This document shows, piece by piece, positions 32,623 through 45,015 of a DNA stretch of 64,000 nucleotides (position 1 is its first letter; every line of letters begins with the position of its first letter). The notes under the pieces are model-generated. The model saw nothing but the letters and a program-made list of their open reading frames with translations. It was not told the origin of the DNA and searched no databases. Source of the DNA: Mesotaenium endlicherianum (lineage: Eukaryota > Streptophyta > Zygnematophyceae > Zygnematales > Mesotaeniaceae); NCBI GenBank assembly GCA_009602735.1, contig WELA01000485.1, positions 5,246-69,245 of the forward strand, in the 5' to 3' direction. A program made the position numbers and the translations under genes.

Positions 32623-33363
32623 TGAAAAGGGCAGAGTGCCCTAGTGGAAGCGTAGTAACTCACGAGGAAAGGAACTAGTTGCAATCACTGAAGAGTGCAG
32701 CGGCATATTGCTAAGAAAGCTTAGTAAATTACTTGACATTTTGAGTGGCAAGAAACTGCTCACAAATGAACTAGGATGAAAGGCCTTGTCATTACAAACC
32801 CGTAGAAATTTACAGAAGTGAAAACTGATAAGAAACAAAGAAATCATGCCTATTTATAATTTTCTGCCTAAGTGCTCCTCCCTAGGAGAAAGCTACGGAT
32901 TTTCCTAAGTGTTTGTCAAATCTTCCCTTCCAGAATATTCGTGAGTAAGCCAGATCAGTCTAATCTGACGTGTAGGGCCGAATTGACGTCCACATACATG
33001 CATCGACATTACTAGAATATTCTATCTTAGACGCGCTAGGCTAAATCGAAACTTCTAGGTAAATCGACCTAGTCGGCACTCCGCGTCAACCGAACTTACG
33101 TGAAGGTTCGACTTCATTCTAACGGGCCAGATCGCTCGACGCTGTCGGTCAATCCGACGGTCGCGCATACCGCGAATGAAGGACAGTCGTCAAATAACCT
33201 CAAAATTAATTAAACTTCAGAAATCCGTAACTTTCTCAATACTTGACCAAATTCGTTGAACTTTAAATCAGAATGACCACAAAAACGCACTCTACACTAA
33301 CAAACAATCAAAACATACTTTCATAAAACTCAAAAATGCACTTTATAAACCTATGACCTTACA
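32623..33363 (-). repeat. Element G 3' LTR
   Basis: 741 bp from TGAAAAGGGC to ATGACCTTACA in plus-strand reading. It matches 45016-45770 with numerous differences and adjoins the polypurine tract. Confidence 0.88.
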
Positions 33364-34925
33364 TCATCCCCCTCCTCAAGATGCGACGTCCTCGACGCAT
33401 TCTGCAAATAACGTCTCAACTTACTCTTACAATGAGTCAAGTTGGCCTCCGGCTCCCAAGTGTTGTCGTCCGCATGGTAGCCTTTCCACTTGACCAGATA
33501 CTCTTGAACAAGTCGTTGACCTCGCTTGACTCGTCGATCGCCGACAATCGCCTCCACTTCATACTCCAATACATCATCGATCTCGACCAGTGGTGGCGAC
33601 GTAGGTAGTCGTCCTGGATGTCCTTCATTCGGGTCAACGAATGGCCGCAAAAAACTGACATGGAACATATCATGGATACGCCAGCCTGAAGGAAGTTCCG
33701 ACTTGTAGGCCACTGGATTAACCTGCTTGAGCACCACAAAGGGACCTGTGAACCGTGCTCGCAGTTTCCTCTTGCCTGTGAAAGGTAGGTTCTCTGTTGA
33801 CAAGAGTACCTTGCCGCCCACATGGAATGTCACTTCCCTCCTGTGCTTGTTAGCATGCTTGACCTGTTCCTCCTGTGCCTTTTGAATACACGATTTCGCC
33901 ATATCCCACGTGTTGGCCATCTGCTCCATAAAAGCTTGTGTAGTAGGAACCTGCGTCTCCTTGACCTTCTCCAACAAGATGTTCCCTGGATGATATACTT
34001 CTCTCCCATAAATCATGGTGAATGGTGACTGCTTGGTGGATCCCTGCATGCTGTTGTTGTAGACAAACTCCAATCCTGGCAGCTTCTTGTCCCACTCTGA
34101 AGGATCTTCCATAGTGAAACTTTTGAGCACCTCTTGCAGAGTTCTGTTGAGCCTCTCACTTTGCCTGCCTGTCTGAGGATGATAGGAAGTGCTCATACTC
34201 TGCTTGGTCCCCATCAAAGTAAACAATGACCGCCAAAAGGTGCTAGTAAGCCTTGGATCCCGATCTAAAACAATCACCTTCGGCAACTCATGTAGCTTAA
34301 AAATATGATCAAAGAATAGTCGTGCCACATCTGCTGCCGTAGAAGTCTTCTTCATGGGAATGAAGTGTGCCATCTTGCTGAGTTTATCACACACAACCCA
34401 TACTGCATCGTGCCCTTGACCACTCACTAGTAAAGATGTGACGAAGTCCATAGCAATCCGCTCCCAAGGATTCTCTGGAATAGGTAGGGGCTGCAATGTA
34501 CCTCTCTTCTTTTGATTTGGTGTCTTGTTTCTCTGGCACGCATGGCAACTCCTGATCCACTCCTCGATGTCCTTGTTCACATTTCTCCAATAGTACTCCC
34601 GTTTCAGCACGCTTGCCGTCTTCTCGCTTCTAAAGTGTCCAGCATATAAGCAATCATGATGCTCCGCAAGTAGTGAGTCTTGTTGCTCGTTGATGTCAGG
34701 TACCACCACTCTCTTGGAGTCACCATAATACCATATGCCGTCCTTCTTCTGCATACTCAAGTTGGACTCAGCTGCTCCACCATCGGCAAACTTTGGGTCC
34801 TCCTCATAACCTCTCTGAAGCTTCTCCTTGAAGTCCATACTCTCCTTGATGGCTGAGACAGCTGCAGGGTTGATCTTCCCAGGTAAGTACTCAATCTTGT
34901 GGTCAAATTGTTGCAGAAATTGCAT
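33351..34925 (-). CDS. Element G integrase with chromodomain
   Basis: A 524-codon open stretch. It begins with the end of RNase H (QFLQQFDHKIEYLPGKINPA), then the integrase zinc-binding part (HFRSEKTASVLKREYYWRNV ... CHACQRNK), catalytic core (AMDFVTSLLVSGQGHDAVWV; VIVLDRDPRLTSTFWRSLFT; YHPQTGRQSERLNRTLQEVL) and an SH3-like part (LRARFTGPFVVLKQVNPVAY). A C-terminal chromodomain (RLVQEYLVKWKGYHADDNTW) closes it. The frame overruns into the 3' LTR. The protein would integrate element DNA, guided by the chromodomain. Confidence 0.9.
   Translation of the reverse strand: MQFLQQFDHKIEYLPGKINPAAVSAIKESMDFKEKLQRGYEEDPKFADGGAAESNLSMQKKDGIWYYGDSKRVVVPDINEQQDSLLAEHHDCLYAGHFRSEKTASVLKREYYWRNVNKDIEEWIRSCHACQRNKTPNQKKRGTLQPLPIPENPWERIAMDFVTSLLVSGQGHDAVWVVCDKLSKMAHFIPMKKTSTAADVARLFFDHIFKLHELPKVIVLDRDPRLTSTFWRSLFTLMGTKQSMSTSYHPQTGRQSERLNRTLQEVLKSFTMEDPSEWDKKLPGLEFVYNNSMQGSTKQSPFTMIYGREVYHPGNILLEKVKETQVPTTQAFMEQMANTWDMAKSCIQKAQEEQVKHANKHRREVTFHVGGKVLLSTENLPFTGKRKLRARFTGPFVVLKQVNPVAYKSELPSGWRIHDMFHVSFLRPFVDPNEGHPGRLPTSPPLVEIDDVLEYEVEAIVGDRRVKRGQRLVQEYLVKWKGYHADDNTWEPEANLTHCKSKLRRYLQNASRTSHLEEGDDVRS
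33364..33380 (-). other. Element G polypurine tract
   Basis: The minus strand reads CTTGAGGAGGGGGATGA directly before the 3' LTR. Confidence 0.8.
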
Positions 34926-34934
34926 TCACCTTGC

Positions 34935-35192
34935 CTATCTTGGTGTCAACGTTGGCTGCGTCATAAACTTCTCCAAGCTCTTTTGGTCGGTCTTGATAAA
35001 CACCTTTCTTCCGTCCACATAACATCGCCAAATCCTCAAAGCCTGGTTAATAGCCAACATCTCCCGCTCGTGTGTTGCATAGTTTTGCTCAGCAAAACTC
35101 AGCTTCCTGCTCTCATACGCCACAGGTTGCAATTCTTTGCCTTGATCCTGAAGAAGAATGGCTCCCACTGCAAAGTTTGATGCGTCCGTGAC
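34935..35192 (-). pseudogene. Element G RNase H fragment
   Basis: It begins right at the edge of H with VTDASNFAVGAILLQDQGKE and continues ATHEREMLAINQALRIWRCY and KVFIKTDQKSLEKFM, the usual RNase H stretches. The part of pol just upstream of it is not present on the other side of H. Confidence 0.85.
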
Positions 35193-35901
35193 TGAAATGA
35201 ATCGTCTTACCAAATAGGCAATCAACAATTAATGAAGATCTTTATATCAGCAAGTAATCTTTATGGTATTTTCCGTTAACTGGTTAAACGGCAAAGGACA
35301 ACACACTAGCAGTGAATATTACTCGTAAGTCAAATGTGAGTAAACTAGCATGAATAATGCAAATCAATAAACTCATACATAAGCAAGGTTAGAAGACAGT
35401 GCTTATCAATGGCTTCTTGCCTTGGATTCAGATCTCTCTCAGTAAGCTGTACAAGAGAGTTGGCCTCGTTTCCGAATCCGAACTCGAGAGCAATGCCTAG
35501 CATATGTACATGGAATGAGTTTATTGTTCAACGGTCAGTGCGATGGCACCGCCTACCCGGGAGTTAACCACGTTGGTAGGACCTCGGTTAACCAAATCCA
35601 CCGCCATCTCCCATCATCCCGAATCGCCATCCATCATCTGGCCATTCATCTAGTATATCACACTTAGATGCATATCGAGGCAGTTCGCTGCTACCGAATA
35701 CGGAAGTCAGCTGGCTGTCAAAGAATGTGTCAGCAAGCTGACTTAAGGTGACCTCGGCCTGCTATTTCGGGCCGAGTCATTAAACTGATATTAAATATAA
35801 AGTCCAGCAGACTGATCATTAACTAGAGTTCAGCAGGCTGAACTTATTTAACTATATTAATTAAATGAACATTATGTCAACCAATATACTGATTCATTAC
35901 A
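35193..35901 (-). repeat. Element H 3' LTR
   Basis: 709 bp, TGAAATGAATCG to GATTCATTACA in plus-strand reading, homologous to the D LTRs and to the fragment at 32082-32622. Confidence 0.92.
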
Positions 35902-35936
35902 ATCCCTCCAACTTATCACGTTGTCGCCTTGACAAC
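35902..35936 (-). other. Element H polypurine tract and hairpin
   Basis: Plus-strand TCCCTCCAACTT (35903-35914) is AAGTTGGAGGGA on the minus strand, next to the LTR. GTTGTCGCCTTGACAAC (35920-35936) is the matching hairpin. Confidence 0.83.
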
Positions 35937-35984
35937 ACTAACACAAATAACAGCGTGCTGTCTTCCGTCCCCATCCTGCTGCCA

Positions 35985-37645
35985 TTAGGAGGGAGATGTC
36001 CCTGAGGCTCTATACTCAGGGGAGCCAGACCTCCTCCTGTCTTGGGGTCTTTTGAAGCCTGTCAGAGAGGGAGGTTCCGTGTAAGAACCCCGCGGAGAAC
36101 GCAGTAACTGGGCTGTTTCCTCCTGCACAGTCTGGAGGGAGGCAGCCTTCTCTTGGGCAGCCCTCAAACTGACAGGTACGTATACCGGCATCCCAGAAGG
36201 ATGTTGCATGACATGAGCCAAGGGTACATGCCCTTTCTGCGAGAGAGATGCTGGCAGGCCTCTGGCTATCTCCCGAGCAGCCCTCCTGTCTGCTTTGTCT
36301 GACTGGGTGTCCTTGCCTGGAGATAAGGTCTGTCCTCTGGCAGTCCCCAGCCAAGTGATATCCTCCTCTTCAGCAAGTTGCTGCATGGCCAACCCCGTCT
36401 TCTCCCTTATAGGGGATGTGGCAGGCGTCAGGATCACGGCGGGGCTAGTGTCCTCCTCCTCGCCTTCCTCCTCGTCTTCCTCCGACTCCGCCTCCTCGTC
36501 GTCCCCGGGTTCCTCTGAGACTTGTGGGGTCTCCTCTGTCCGCTGCTCCAGCTCTTCCCGAGAAAAAGAATATCCTACTGACCTTCCCCTTTTGGGTGCT
36601 GGTGGGGGCTGCTGAGTCCGGACCGCATAGAGGTCCTTTTCCCCCTGCTTACTTGCCCATTTGGCATAAGCGTGCTTCCCTTTGGAGAATGACTCTCGGG
36701 CCCTGCTTCTGTCCCCCTGCATCTCCTGGCTCATGCAGTCTCTGACTCCATCCAATCTTGGGTCCCAAGCCGCAATGTGAGGGGGCAATACTATGTTCCC
36801 CTTTAGGTCTGTCAGGAAATCCTCATCCGTCGCCCTGTCATTCTGCTAGTCCCTCATGTTGATGGTCATCCACCGCCAATCGGTGGGCTTTTGAAAGAAG
36901 GCAGGGTCTGTCCTTTAAAGAGTACAAGGGTACCAGTGCCCTGCAAAGTCCAGCTGCCTGGTTTCCCTGGCCACGAATTCCCAGCTCCTCCTCTCCACCT
37001 CGTTGTACATGGCCTTGAACCTGTTATGGGGTGTTGAGTCCTTGAAGTTGTCCGCGTCCATGGCGATCATCCTGATGACCCTATCTGCCCCCCAGATACC
37101 AGGAATCGAGCCAGCTCCTGCTTCGTTCACCTGGGCCATTGCCTTGGCCTCTCCGATTGTATATCCTACCATCCTGGCGTGATCGTGGTAGAGGAGGAGC
37201 CCTGTGTTGACCTCTATATACTTGTCAAAGTTTTTGGATTTCTCCCCTTCCTTCTGGAGGATTTCCTTCTGCGACTCACTGCGACTTCTCTGGGCATACT
37301 TGAAGGCCTCCTCCAGTAGATCAACGCCCTTGCCCAGCACCGTGTAGCGGTAGCTGCTGATTCTCCTCTGTTCTTCTTCTTCAGCCTGCTGCTTCCGCTT
37401 CTCCTCAGCTTGCCTCTCCTCCTCTGCTTTCTTGGCCTCCTCTGCAGCTTTTCTTCCTGCCTCAGTCTGGCCTGTTCCTCCTCCTCCTTCTTCTTCTGTG
37501 CCTCCCGCTGTTGTTGGAGTCGTTGTGATTCCCGAGCGGTGATGGAAGATGATTCGATGTCTCCACGGAATTGCAAGTATTCTGCATGTGCCTCTTTCGC
37601 CCTTCTCTTCCTCTTGAGTTCCGACTTTTGAGTCAACCTGCTCAA
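35985..37645 (-). pseudogene. Element H ORF3
   Basis: Counterpart of D ORF3. A likely start is the ATG at 37645 (MSRLTQKSELKRKRRAKEAH), followed by a charged coiled-coil stretch and the middle region (LLEEAFKYAQRSRSESQKEI; MYNEVERRSWEFVARETRQL). The acidic tract (EEPGDDEEAESEEDEEEGEE) and a polar tail follow, ending near 35985. The last 267 codons form one open stretch (36788-35985). Similarity to D is high across the whole length, which would be unlikely for random filler. Function unknown; see the D entry. Confidence 0.72.
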
Positions 37646-37897
37646 TCATAAACACACTGCAGTTAGTGAAGTCATGATATTTTGCCGCTACTGAGTGCCC
37701 TTGATGAAGAGGGACGCGATCAAGAGAGTTCCTAGAGTGGAATACCTGGTGTGAGTGAGTATAAGGAAAAATTGAGTTGGAGAGCAAGTGAGTGTGAGCG
37801 CAGGTTGAGTGTGTAATATGGTGATCAGAGACTACCACTCCCTCCAACTTAGATTTAAAGGTGGGCTGCCTGTCACAACTGTCACTAACTGTCACAT

Positions 37898-37933
37898 CCC
37901 CCTCCAACTTACATGGAGATAGGACCTCCTGTC
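37898..37933 (-). other. Inner hairpin plus polypurine-like module in H
   Basis: Minus strand: a near-perfect GACAGGAGGTCC inverted repeat, then GTAAGTTGGAGGGGGA, between the chromodomain end (37961) and ORF3. It is the equivalent of 22929-22963 in D. A further TAAGTTGGAGGGAG lies at about 37842-37855. Confidence 0.65.
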
Positions 37934-37960
37934 ACCTTCCCATGTCTACGGAAGGGACAG

Positions 37961-40900
37961 TTAGGGCGGTGCCCCAGCCGCCCGAAGGTGGAACCGTTTC
38001 AACGCCCCTTTGGCATTGGTCAGCTGGTCTTTAAATTCCCAAATGTCCCCAGAGGCATCGTAACCCTTCCATCGGATGAGGTACTTCTTGACATATTTAG
38101 ACGATCGACGGACCGAGCGAGCGTCTAAAATCTCATCGACCTCATACTCCTCAGGATCGCCGTGCCGGACAGCGGGGACCGGTCCCGGTTGGACAGGTAA
38201 CCGACCTGTGAACAGTGTATCACCTTTGATGTATGGTTCCAGGTAGGAGACATTAAAAACCGGGTGACCCTTGTAGTCTGCTGACATGTTCAGTTTGTAA
38301 GCATTGTGACCGACACGACGTACTACCGAATATGGACCGACCCAGACAGGGCCAAGCTTTTTCTTGACCACACCAGGGAGGTACAGGTGCTGAGAATGCA
38401 ATTTTACTAAATCCCCCTTGGAAAATGTCAGTTCCCGACGGTGTTGATTAGCGTATTTTTGTTGGTTTTCTTGGGCCTTGTGCAGGTTTCGTTGGACTTC
38501 TGACAGGGTGTCAGCAAACTCCTGAGTTAACTGGAGGGAGACCGGGTTGTCAATCCCTTCCGGGTCAGTTAAAGACTCCCCCAGTACATCTGAAGGAGAC
38601 TTAGGGGCTCTACCTTGGCTGAGTTCAAAAGGAGTCTTGCCCGTTGACGCGTGCATCGCACTGTTGACCGCAAACTGAATTTGAGGCAACAGGTCATCCC
38701 AATTATCTTGTTTTTGGTTAATATATGCTCTCAGCACTTCCTGCAGAACTCGGTTAGTTCTTTCAGTCTGCCCATCAGTCTGAGGGTGGTTTGCTGTGCT
38801 GAGCAGCTGTTTGACTCCCATTAACCCCATTAAAGCTCCCCAGAACTTAGAGGTGAATTTTGAGTCTCTGTCTGAGATGATATTAGAGGGTAGCCCATGT
38901 TGGCATACTACTGTCTCGCTGTTTCGAGTGCAGTTACTTTGACAGTTGTGGGGATGAAAATGACCATTTTTGTCAGTTTATCCACGACTACCAATATCGA
39001 ATCATGCCCATTAGCAGTTCGTGGCAGTGTGACCACCGAGTCCATGGAAATAGTTTCCCAGCGTCCAGCTGGGATGGGCAGTGGTTGCAAGAGACCTCCG
39101 GGTGGTTTGTGCCGAGACTTATTTCTCCGACACTGGTCACAGGACTTGACATATTTCAAGACCTCCCGGGGTAACCCCTCCCAATAATAATGTTATGCCA
39201 GTTTGCCAACAGTTTTGGCCTGCCCCAAATGCCCACCCAGTAAACTGTCATGTGCTTGACTCAGTGAAAGGGACCTTGTTTCCACGTTACGAGGAACAAT
39301 TAGCTTCAGCCTGCCTGAAGTGGTTTCAGTCGCCCAGACCCCTCCCTTAAGCTTATACACGAGTGCAATAGCACGACACATACCAGTAGTGGGGCTGGGC
39401 TCAAATGTTGGGTCAGAAAGGTAGGCCAGCTTCAGCCTGCCCGAAGTGGTTTCAGACACCCAGACCCCCCCCTTGAGCTTATACCCGAGTGCAGTAGCAC
39501 GACGCACACCAATAGTGGGGCTGGGCTCAAATGTTGGGTCAGAAAGGTAGGCTTTCCTAAGTTGTTCAAGGAAGGACTTTTTCACCTTCAGTGAAGTGAG
39601 TGCACACAGGACTTTATCTACAGCATGCTGACTAAAGTTCCTTTCTTGCAAGTCAGGTCTTCTAGAGAGTGCATCAGCAGGATTCAACTTCCCTGGTTTG
39701 TAGTCGATCTGGACTTGGAACTGCTCCAGCATCTGGCTCCAGCGGTTCTCCCTCCTCGACAGCTTGGACTTCCTATGAAAGTGAGTCAGAGCTAGATGAT
39801 CTGTAATCACCTTAAAAGCTTTACCATGTAAGTATGCTCTCCACTATTTGAGTACATGAATGATAGCTAGCAGCTCTTTATCATGCACTGAGTAATTAAT
39901 CTCCGCTGGATTCAATTTCATAAACTTATACAACACAGGATGCCACTCCTGCCATACCTTACCATCCTTTGTGGTTTTGTCAGCAGGCTGCAACAAAATA
40001 GCACCCATGGCAAAGTCAGAGGCATCAGTAATCACCTGCACCGGTTTGCTGGGGTCATACACGGCTAGCACTGGGGCAGAACAAAGGGCAGCTTTAAGGG
40101 TCTGGAAGGCAGCCTGCTGCTCTTCCCCCCACACATACCCGATGTCTTTCTTAGTAAGGTCAGTCAGTTTACTGGCCTTTGTGGAATAATTCTCAATAAA
40201 TCTCTTATAGTAGTTAGCCAACCCGAGGAACGATCTAACTTCAGAGACAGACTGTGGTACTGGCCAGTCCCTTATGGTCTGGACTTTCTTAGGATCCACA
40301 CTGATGCCCTCTTTACTGACAACGTGGCCCAAAAATTCAATACTTTCCTTAAAGAAATCACACTTGCTCATTTTAGCATACAAGTGATTTTTTCGCAGAG
40401 TGTCCAGGACTGTCTTAAAGTGTTCAGTGTGCTGAGCTTCATCTTTAGAGAAATTAAAATATCATCCAGGAAAACTTGCACGAACTTATCCAAACAAGGT
40501 CTGAAAATGTCATTCATAGCACCCATGAAGGTAGCAGGAGCATTAGTCAGTTCAATGGCATCACGTTGAACTCATAGTGTCCATAACGTGTGCGGATGGC
40601 AGTCTTGTGTTCATCCCCTCAGCAATTCTAATTTAATGATAACCACTCTTGAGATCTATCTTACTGAAAACCTTAGCACCAGACAGGGTATCAAGCAAAT
40701 CTTTGATTCTGGATAAAGCATACTTGTTCTTTACTGTAATTCTGTTCAGGGCTCCGTAATCCACACACATTCGCATACTGCCATCCTTTTTCTTAACAAA
40801 TAGGATGAGTGCACCGTACGGTGATTTACTGAGAGAAATATAACTTTTTTCCTCCAGCTCTGCAATCTGTGTTTTTAACTCCCCACTCTCCAAATAAGAC

Positions 40901-41787
40901 AAGCCATACGTGCGTTGCAAGGGTCGCTGACTACCAGGTAATAAATCAATCATATGATCTACTTCCCTCTTAGGGGGTAGTTCTGGAGGCATATTAAATA
41001 CATCCGTATACTGAGCAACAATTTTTGCAGCAGTAGGGTGCTCTGAAGGGTTTACCTTTTTCTCAACCACTTCTTCAGGTTGAGGAGGTACCTCTCTTAG
41101 CAGCAGACAGAACATTCTGTCTTCCTTCTGGTTCCAGCTTTTGACAAACTCCATTGCATTCAGCAACTTGCATCCTTCTGGAAGCCTCTTCTTTTCCTTC
41201 ATTTCCCATCCACACAGGACAAGAGGAAGAGCACTGGTGGGTGCCAAGTCAGTCTGCCCATCACTGGCTCCTCTCACTTTAACTATACCTCTGCTCCAAC
41301 ACACTTCAGCTTGATGTCTATTAAGCCAGGACCTGCCTAGCACGAGATCATAAAAGCCAGTGTTGAGTACCTCAAATGTAAGCGTTTCAGTTAGAACTGC
41401 AATGCCAGAACCTAACTGGACCTCAATAGGCTTGGTTATAACTCCTCCCGGGATACTTGAGGCATCTCCAAGGAATATTTTTCTATTCCCTTGGGTGACA
41501 GTAGGCAGCCTTAGCCGCTTAACTAAGTCCTTGTGGATAAAAGTATGTGACGCCCCTCCGTCAACAAATGCCCTCACCTTCCTACCTGCAATCATGCAAT
41601 GCAGTAGGATAGGGGGGACTGTCTTTTTCTGACTTTCGCATTGTTCTCCTGACGTAGCAAAGAAATATTGGACATCAGGTGGAACAAGAGCATCCAGAGT
41701 GTGCACTCTCTGGTCGTCTATATTGCTGATGGTCTCCTTTATCTGGTTCTCAGGCATGCATAGTGAATCCAGTTCAGCAGGACCCAT
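37961..41787 (-). pseudogene. Element H pol region: protease to chromodomain
   Basis: The same domains and motifs as in [18 protein letters not shown] (retropepsin-like), [20 protein letters not shown] (RT), [17 protein letters not shown] (RNase H), SCDQCRRNKS (zinc-binding), [17 protein letters not shown] (integrase core) and YLIRWKGYDASGDIWEF (chromodomain). It is more fragmented than D, with several breaks. Confidence 0.9.
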
Positions 41788-41855
41788 TATACCTGCTACG
41801 AGGGCAGCTAGTGACGACTCACTATCTCTAGCATCCTCACAATCAGTAGACTGGA

Positions 41856-43290
41856 TTACTGACTCTTGCTATCTTTTAAAGGCTGGTCTTTTCTCTCGAT
41901 CCCTGGCAGGTGCTTGACTGGACACTGTTCTCTGTAGTGACCTTTCTGCTGACAATGGTAGCGAGTGAATTTTGCTGAGGCTGGTCTCGGCTTAGTCCTA
42001 CCACCACCCCTTCCATAGCCACCTCGAGAGAAACCACCTCTACCTCTAGACTGAATAGCATTGTACTCATACTCATATTCATCACCCTGATTATCCTCAG
42101 CCTGGTCTCCTTCAACTGCATTGTAGGAACCGTGGGGCTTTTTGACAATCTTAGACACCAAAGCGTTACTCTGGCGCTTGTGATTGAACTGCTGCTGATC
42201 CCAGGCGTCAGCATCCTGGATCAAGTCATCGAGTTTCTCATACTTTTTCTCAGCAAAATGACCAGAGACCTCGGGTTTCAAGCCATACCTGAAGTATGCT
42301 ATCCTATACCGATCTGGCAAATCTGGCTGCTTCATCATGTTCTCTTGGAACTTTTGAGCAAACTCAGCAACTGAAGTGGTCTGCTTCAGTGTCAGGGAGA
42401 TCATCGCATAGATAGCTTTCTCCTGCTGGTTCATGACATCGAACTTCTCATGCAACTTCTCGACAAACTCTACCCACGTAGGGTCACCGAGTTGCCGAGC
42501 CTTACGCTCTTCCTTCCAGTAAAGCCACCAGTCTGCGGCACTGCCTTTCAATAGCGCACCGGTGTGCTTGACCTTCTTGTAATCTTGCAGTTATGGGTAG
42601 TTCTCCAGCCACTGCTCAACATCCGCGAGAAACTTGATCAGGTAATATTTTCTGTTTCCCTCAGGATCATAGTCCTGGGGAGGTTTCGGCTTGGGCTTAC
42701 TAGGCCCTCGGCCACCACCACTAGTGGTTTGAGACCCCAGTTGGTCTCTGTCCCGCAGTAGGGACATTATGATTCTTTTGTCCTCCTGCTGGGACTGATA
42801 CATGGTCGCCATTTGCGACTGCATCTGAACGAACAACGCTCCCAAGTCTACACTCTGGGGTGGTAGATTAGCAAATGCAGCAGCAGCATTGGCATCTACT
42901 TGCTGAGTAATGTCCTCAACAATCCCTCTCGCTCCTGGAGGAGCAATTCCTGCCGCATTCAGCCGGTCACGTATTTGACCTAGGGGTACATTGAGTTGTA
43001 CAGCAGGAGGTGGGTTCAGAACATTGGCCCTTGATGCCATAAGTTCTTCAACAGTGCGCTCATCAGCTGGCTGTCCTTCTCTCCTTTCTGTATCTTCAGC
43101 GGCCTTTGCTACTTGTTCAGCTTCTATTCTCGCTCTCTCCTTCTCAGCTTGCTGTGCTGCGACTGCGGTAATAGCAGTTGCCTCATCTGCAGCCTCTCTA
43201 GCTGCAGTATCTGCTACTGCTTCGAAATAGGTACGGGTTCCCGCTACATGGCTTTCCGCCTGGTTTTTGACATTCTCGTTATTCTGGCTC
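41856..43290 (-). pseudogene. Element H gag, without its start
   Basis: Close match to D gag: Ala/Glu-rich N-terminal part, capsid region ([19 protein letters not shown]), Gly/Arg-rich linker ([20 protein letters not shown]) and a CCHC knuckle (YHCQQKGHYREQC). The first codons and everything upstream are missing at the junction with G. Confidence 0.86.
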
Positions 43291-43291
43291 C

Positions 43292-44990
43292 TCCAAGGTC
43301 TTCAAATAGATCAAGATGTTGTCCAAAAATGCCACCACAAACTGGTCCAAATAGGATCTTAAGATATTATTCATGAGCCCCATGAATGTAGCAGGTGCAT
43401 TAGTCAATCCAAAAGGCATGACCGTGAACTCGAACAAACCATAGCGAGTACTGAAAGCAGTCTTCTGAACGTCTTGGTCGGATGAATCCCTTCTCCAATA
43501 ACTCTGTCAGCTGCTTCTTCAACTCATCCAACTCCGCAAACGATTATCGATAGGCGGGTCTCACTGGTGGCTTGCTCCCTGGTTCCAACTCAATCTTGTG
43601 CTCCATAGCTCTCTGTGGAGGTAATCCTGCAGGTAGATCCTCAGGAAATACGCACTGAACTCCTCCAACAGCGCCTTAATTTTGGCAGGAATCTCAGCAG
43701 GCTTCTTCTCTTGAGCAGTTGGGCTCTGCTCCTTCTCAGCAAGGGGATCAGACACTACTACTTCCTCCTCTGGCGATGTACATTTGCCCAGGCTGTTAGG
43801 ATTCACGCTTGCTCTATCTGATGACCCGGCCAGGGCCACCGAAACAAGGTACATCTCCTTCACCTGATTCGCCCTGCATAGCTTCTTAACTTGCAGGCTC
43901 GACAGAAGACAGTTACTTGTGGTCATATCTACCTCCACCTGTTTCGCTGTCTCCATTCGACCACCACGCCCTTGGACTTNCCACGCCCTTGGACCTTCAC
44001 TTGTCCTGTGCTCCAGTGCACTTGAGGGTTGGCTTTCCTCAGCCATGGTCTGCCCAATATCACCTCATGGTGACCCAACTCTGCCTGCTCCATAACTTCC
44101 TTACTGCGGTGCCCCGCTACTTCCACGTGAATAGTTTCCGTAGGTGCACCACACTTGAGTCTCTGCCCATTCGCCAAAATTGCCTCCTTGGGCTCATAAT
44201 TCTTCTGCACAGGGATTCGCCACTCTTTCACCAGCTTCTTGTGCACAAAGTTTGCACTTGCGCCACTGTTGACCATACACTTCGCCTTGTTGCCGTCCAC
44301 CACTCCTTCCACGATGATAGGCTTGTCAACATCTCGTCTTTCGCTTCTCGGCAGGCTCCTGGGGGTAACCTCCTTGTAAGCTCTCGTCTTCACGCTAGTA
44401 GATGCCCCAGAACGACTTACTGGCGTCCTCCTTTTTCCTGCTGTTGAGGTTGCTTCGCCTGCACATGACAGTCTCGAGCCAGATGTCCAAGCTTGCCGCA
44501 ATTAAAACCGCAATCACTACCCTAATAGTAGGGTCCTCTTGGCTTGAAATTCTGCTGCCTGCGCTGGTACTGCACAAGTCCCAACTCCATAGGTACTGGA
44601 CCTTGAACACTCGTGCTTGGCGCTTGAGGTCCAAAGCGTTGATATCCTCCAAAGTTGTGGCTTAGGCGCACGCACTCCCGATGCGGGTGAAATAATCGGT
44701 TGCACCACTGGATTAATATGAATTGGTGGCACAACAGGTGCAGGTGGCGAACTCGTCAAAGCGGCGTTCCCCATAACAACTCCCACTAATTTCTCTACCT
44801 CCTGGCGCATACTTTGTTGAAATTGGGCGTAGACTTCTCCTCCCATTGCATTCGCCATTTGCCTTAGCATCGCCTGCATCTCTTGTTGCTCTCTGGTCAT
44901 CGTTGGTGCTGCCTGCTGCCCCGCGTGCTCAACATGCTCAACATGCTCGCCTCCTCCAGCTGCCGACTACGACTCCATAATATAATATGC
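43292..44990 (-). pseudogene. Element G gag, protease and start of reverse transcriptase
   Basis: From the primer site leftward: an N-terminal gag piece (MTREQQEMQAMLRQMANAMG; Pro-rich stretch), a zinc-knuckle-like stretch (about 44470-44520) and a retropepsin-like segment (CMVNSGASANFVHKKLVKEW near 44250; HEVILGRPWL). Reverse transcriptase follows up to [10 protein letters not shown] at the H junction. Gag is much shorter than the about 400 residues usual for the family, with no capsid domain recognised. The single N at 43980 lies here. Confidence 0.72.
43964..43996. other. Single N between 16-bp direct repeats (assembly join)
   Basis: CCACGCCCTTGGACTT before and CCACGCCCTTGGACCT after the N at 43980. 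Same pattern as at 23222 and 56725. Confidence 0.72.
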
Positions 44991-45000
44991 AAACTAGCCC

Positions 45001-45013
45001 AGCTCCGATACCA
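45001..45013 (-). other. Element G primer-binding site
   Basis: The minus strand reads TGGTATCGGAGCT, two bases inside the 5' LTR. Confidence 0.85.
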
Positions 45014-45015
45014 GA

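Larger units (their letters stand above)
35193..43290 (-). mobile_element. Element H: second D-family element, inside G, lacking its 5' end
   Basis: On the minus strand the order is gag, pol with chromodomain, ORF3, polypurine tract (35903-35914), 3' LTR (35193-35901, 709 bp). The match to D gag runs to about 43288 and then changes directly to element G reverse transcriptase; the 5' LTR and primer site are absent. It confirms that D's layout, including ORF3, is a family trait. It carries more damage than D (several breaks). Confidence 0.9.

Noticed and set aside
36295-36615. Ser-rich plus-strand frame in H
   Set aside because: It is the antisense reading of the acidic Glu/Asp tract of ORF3.
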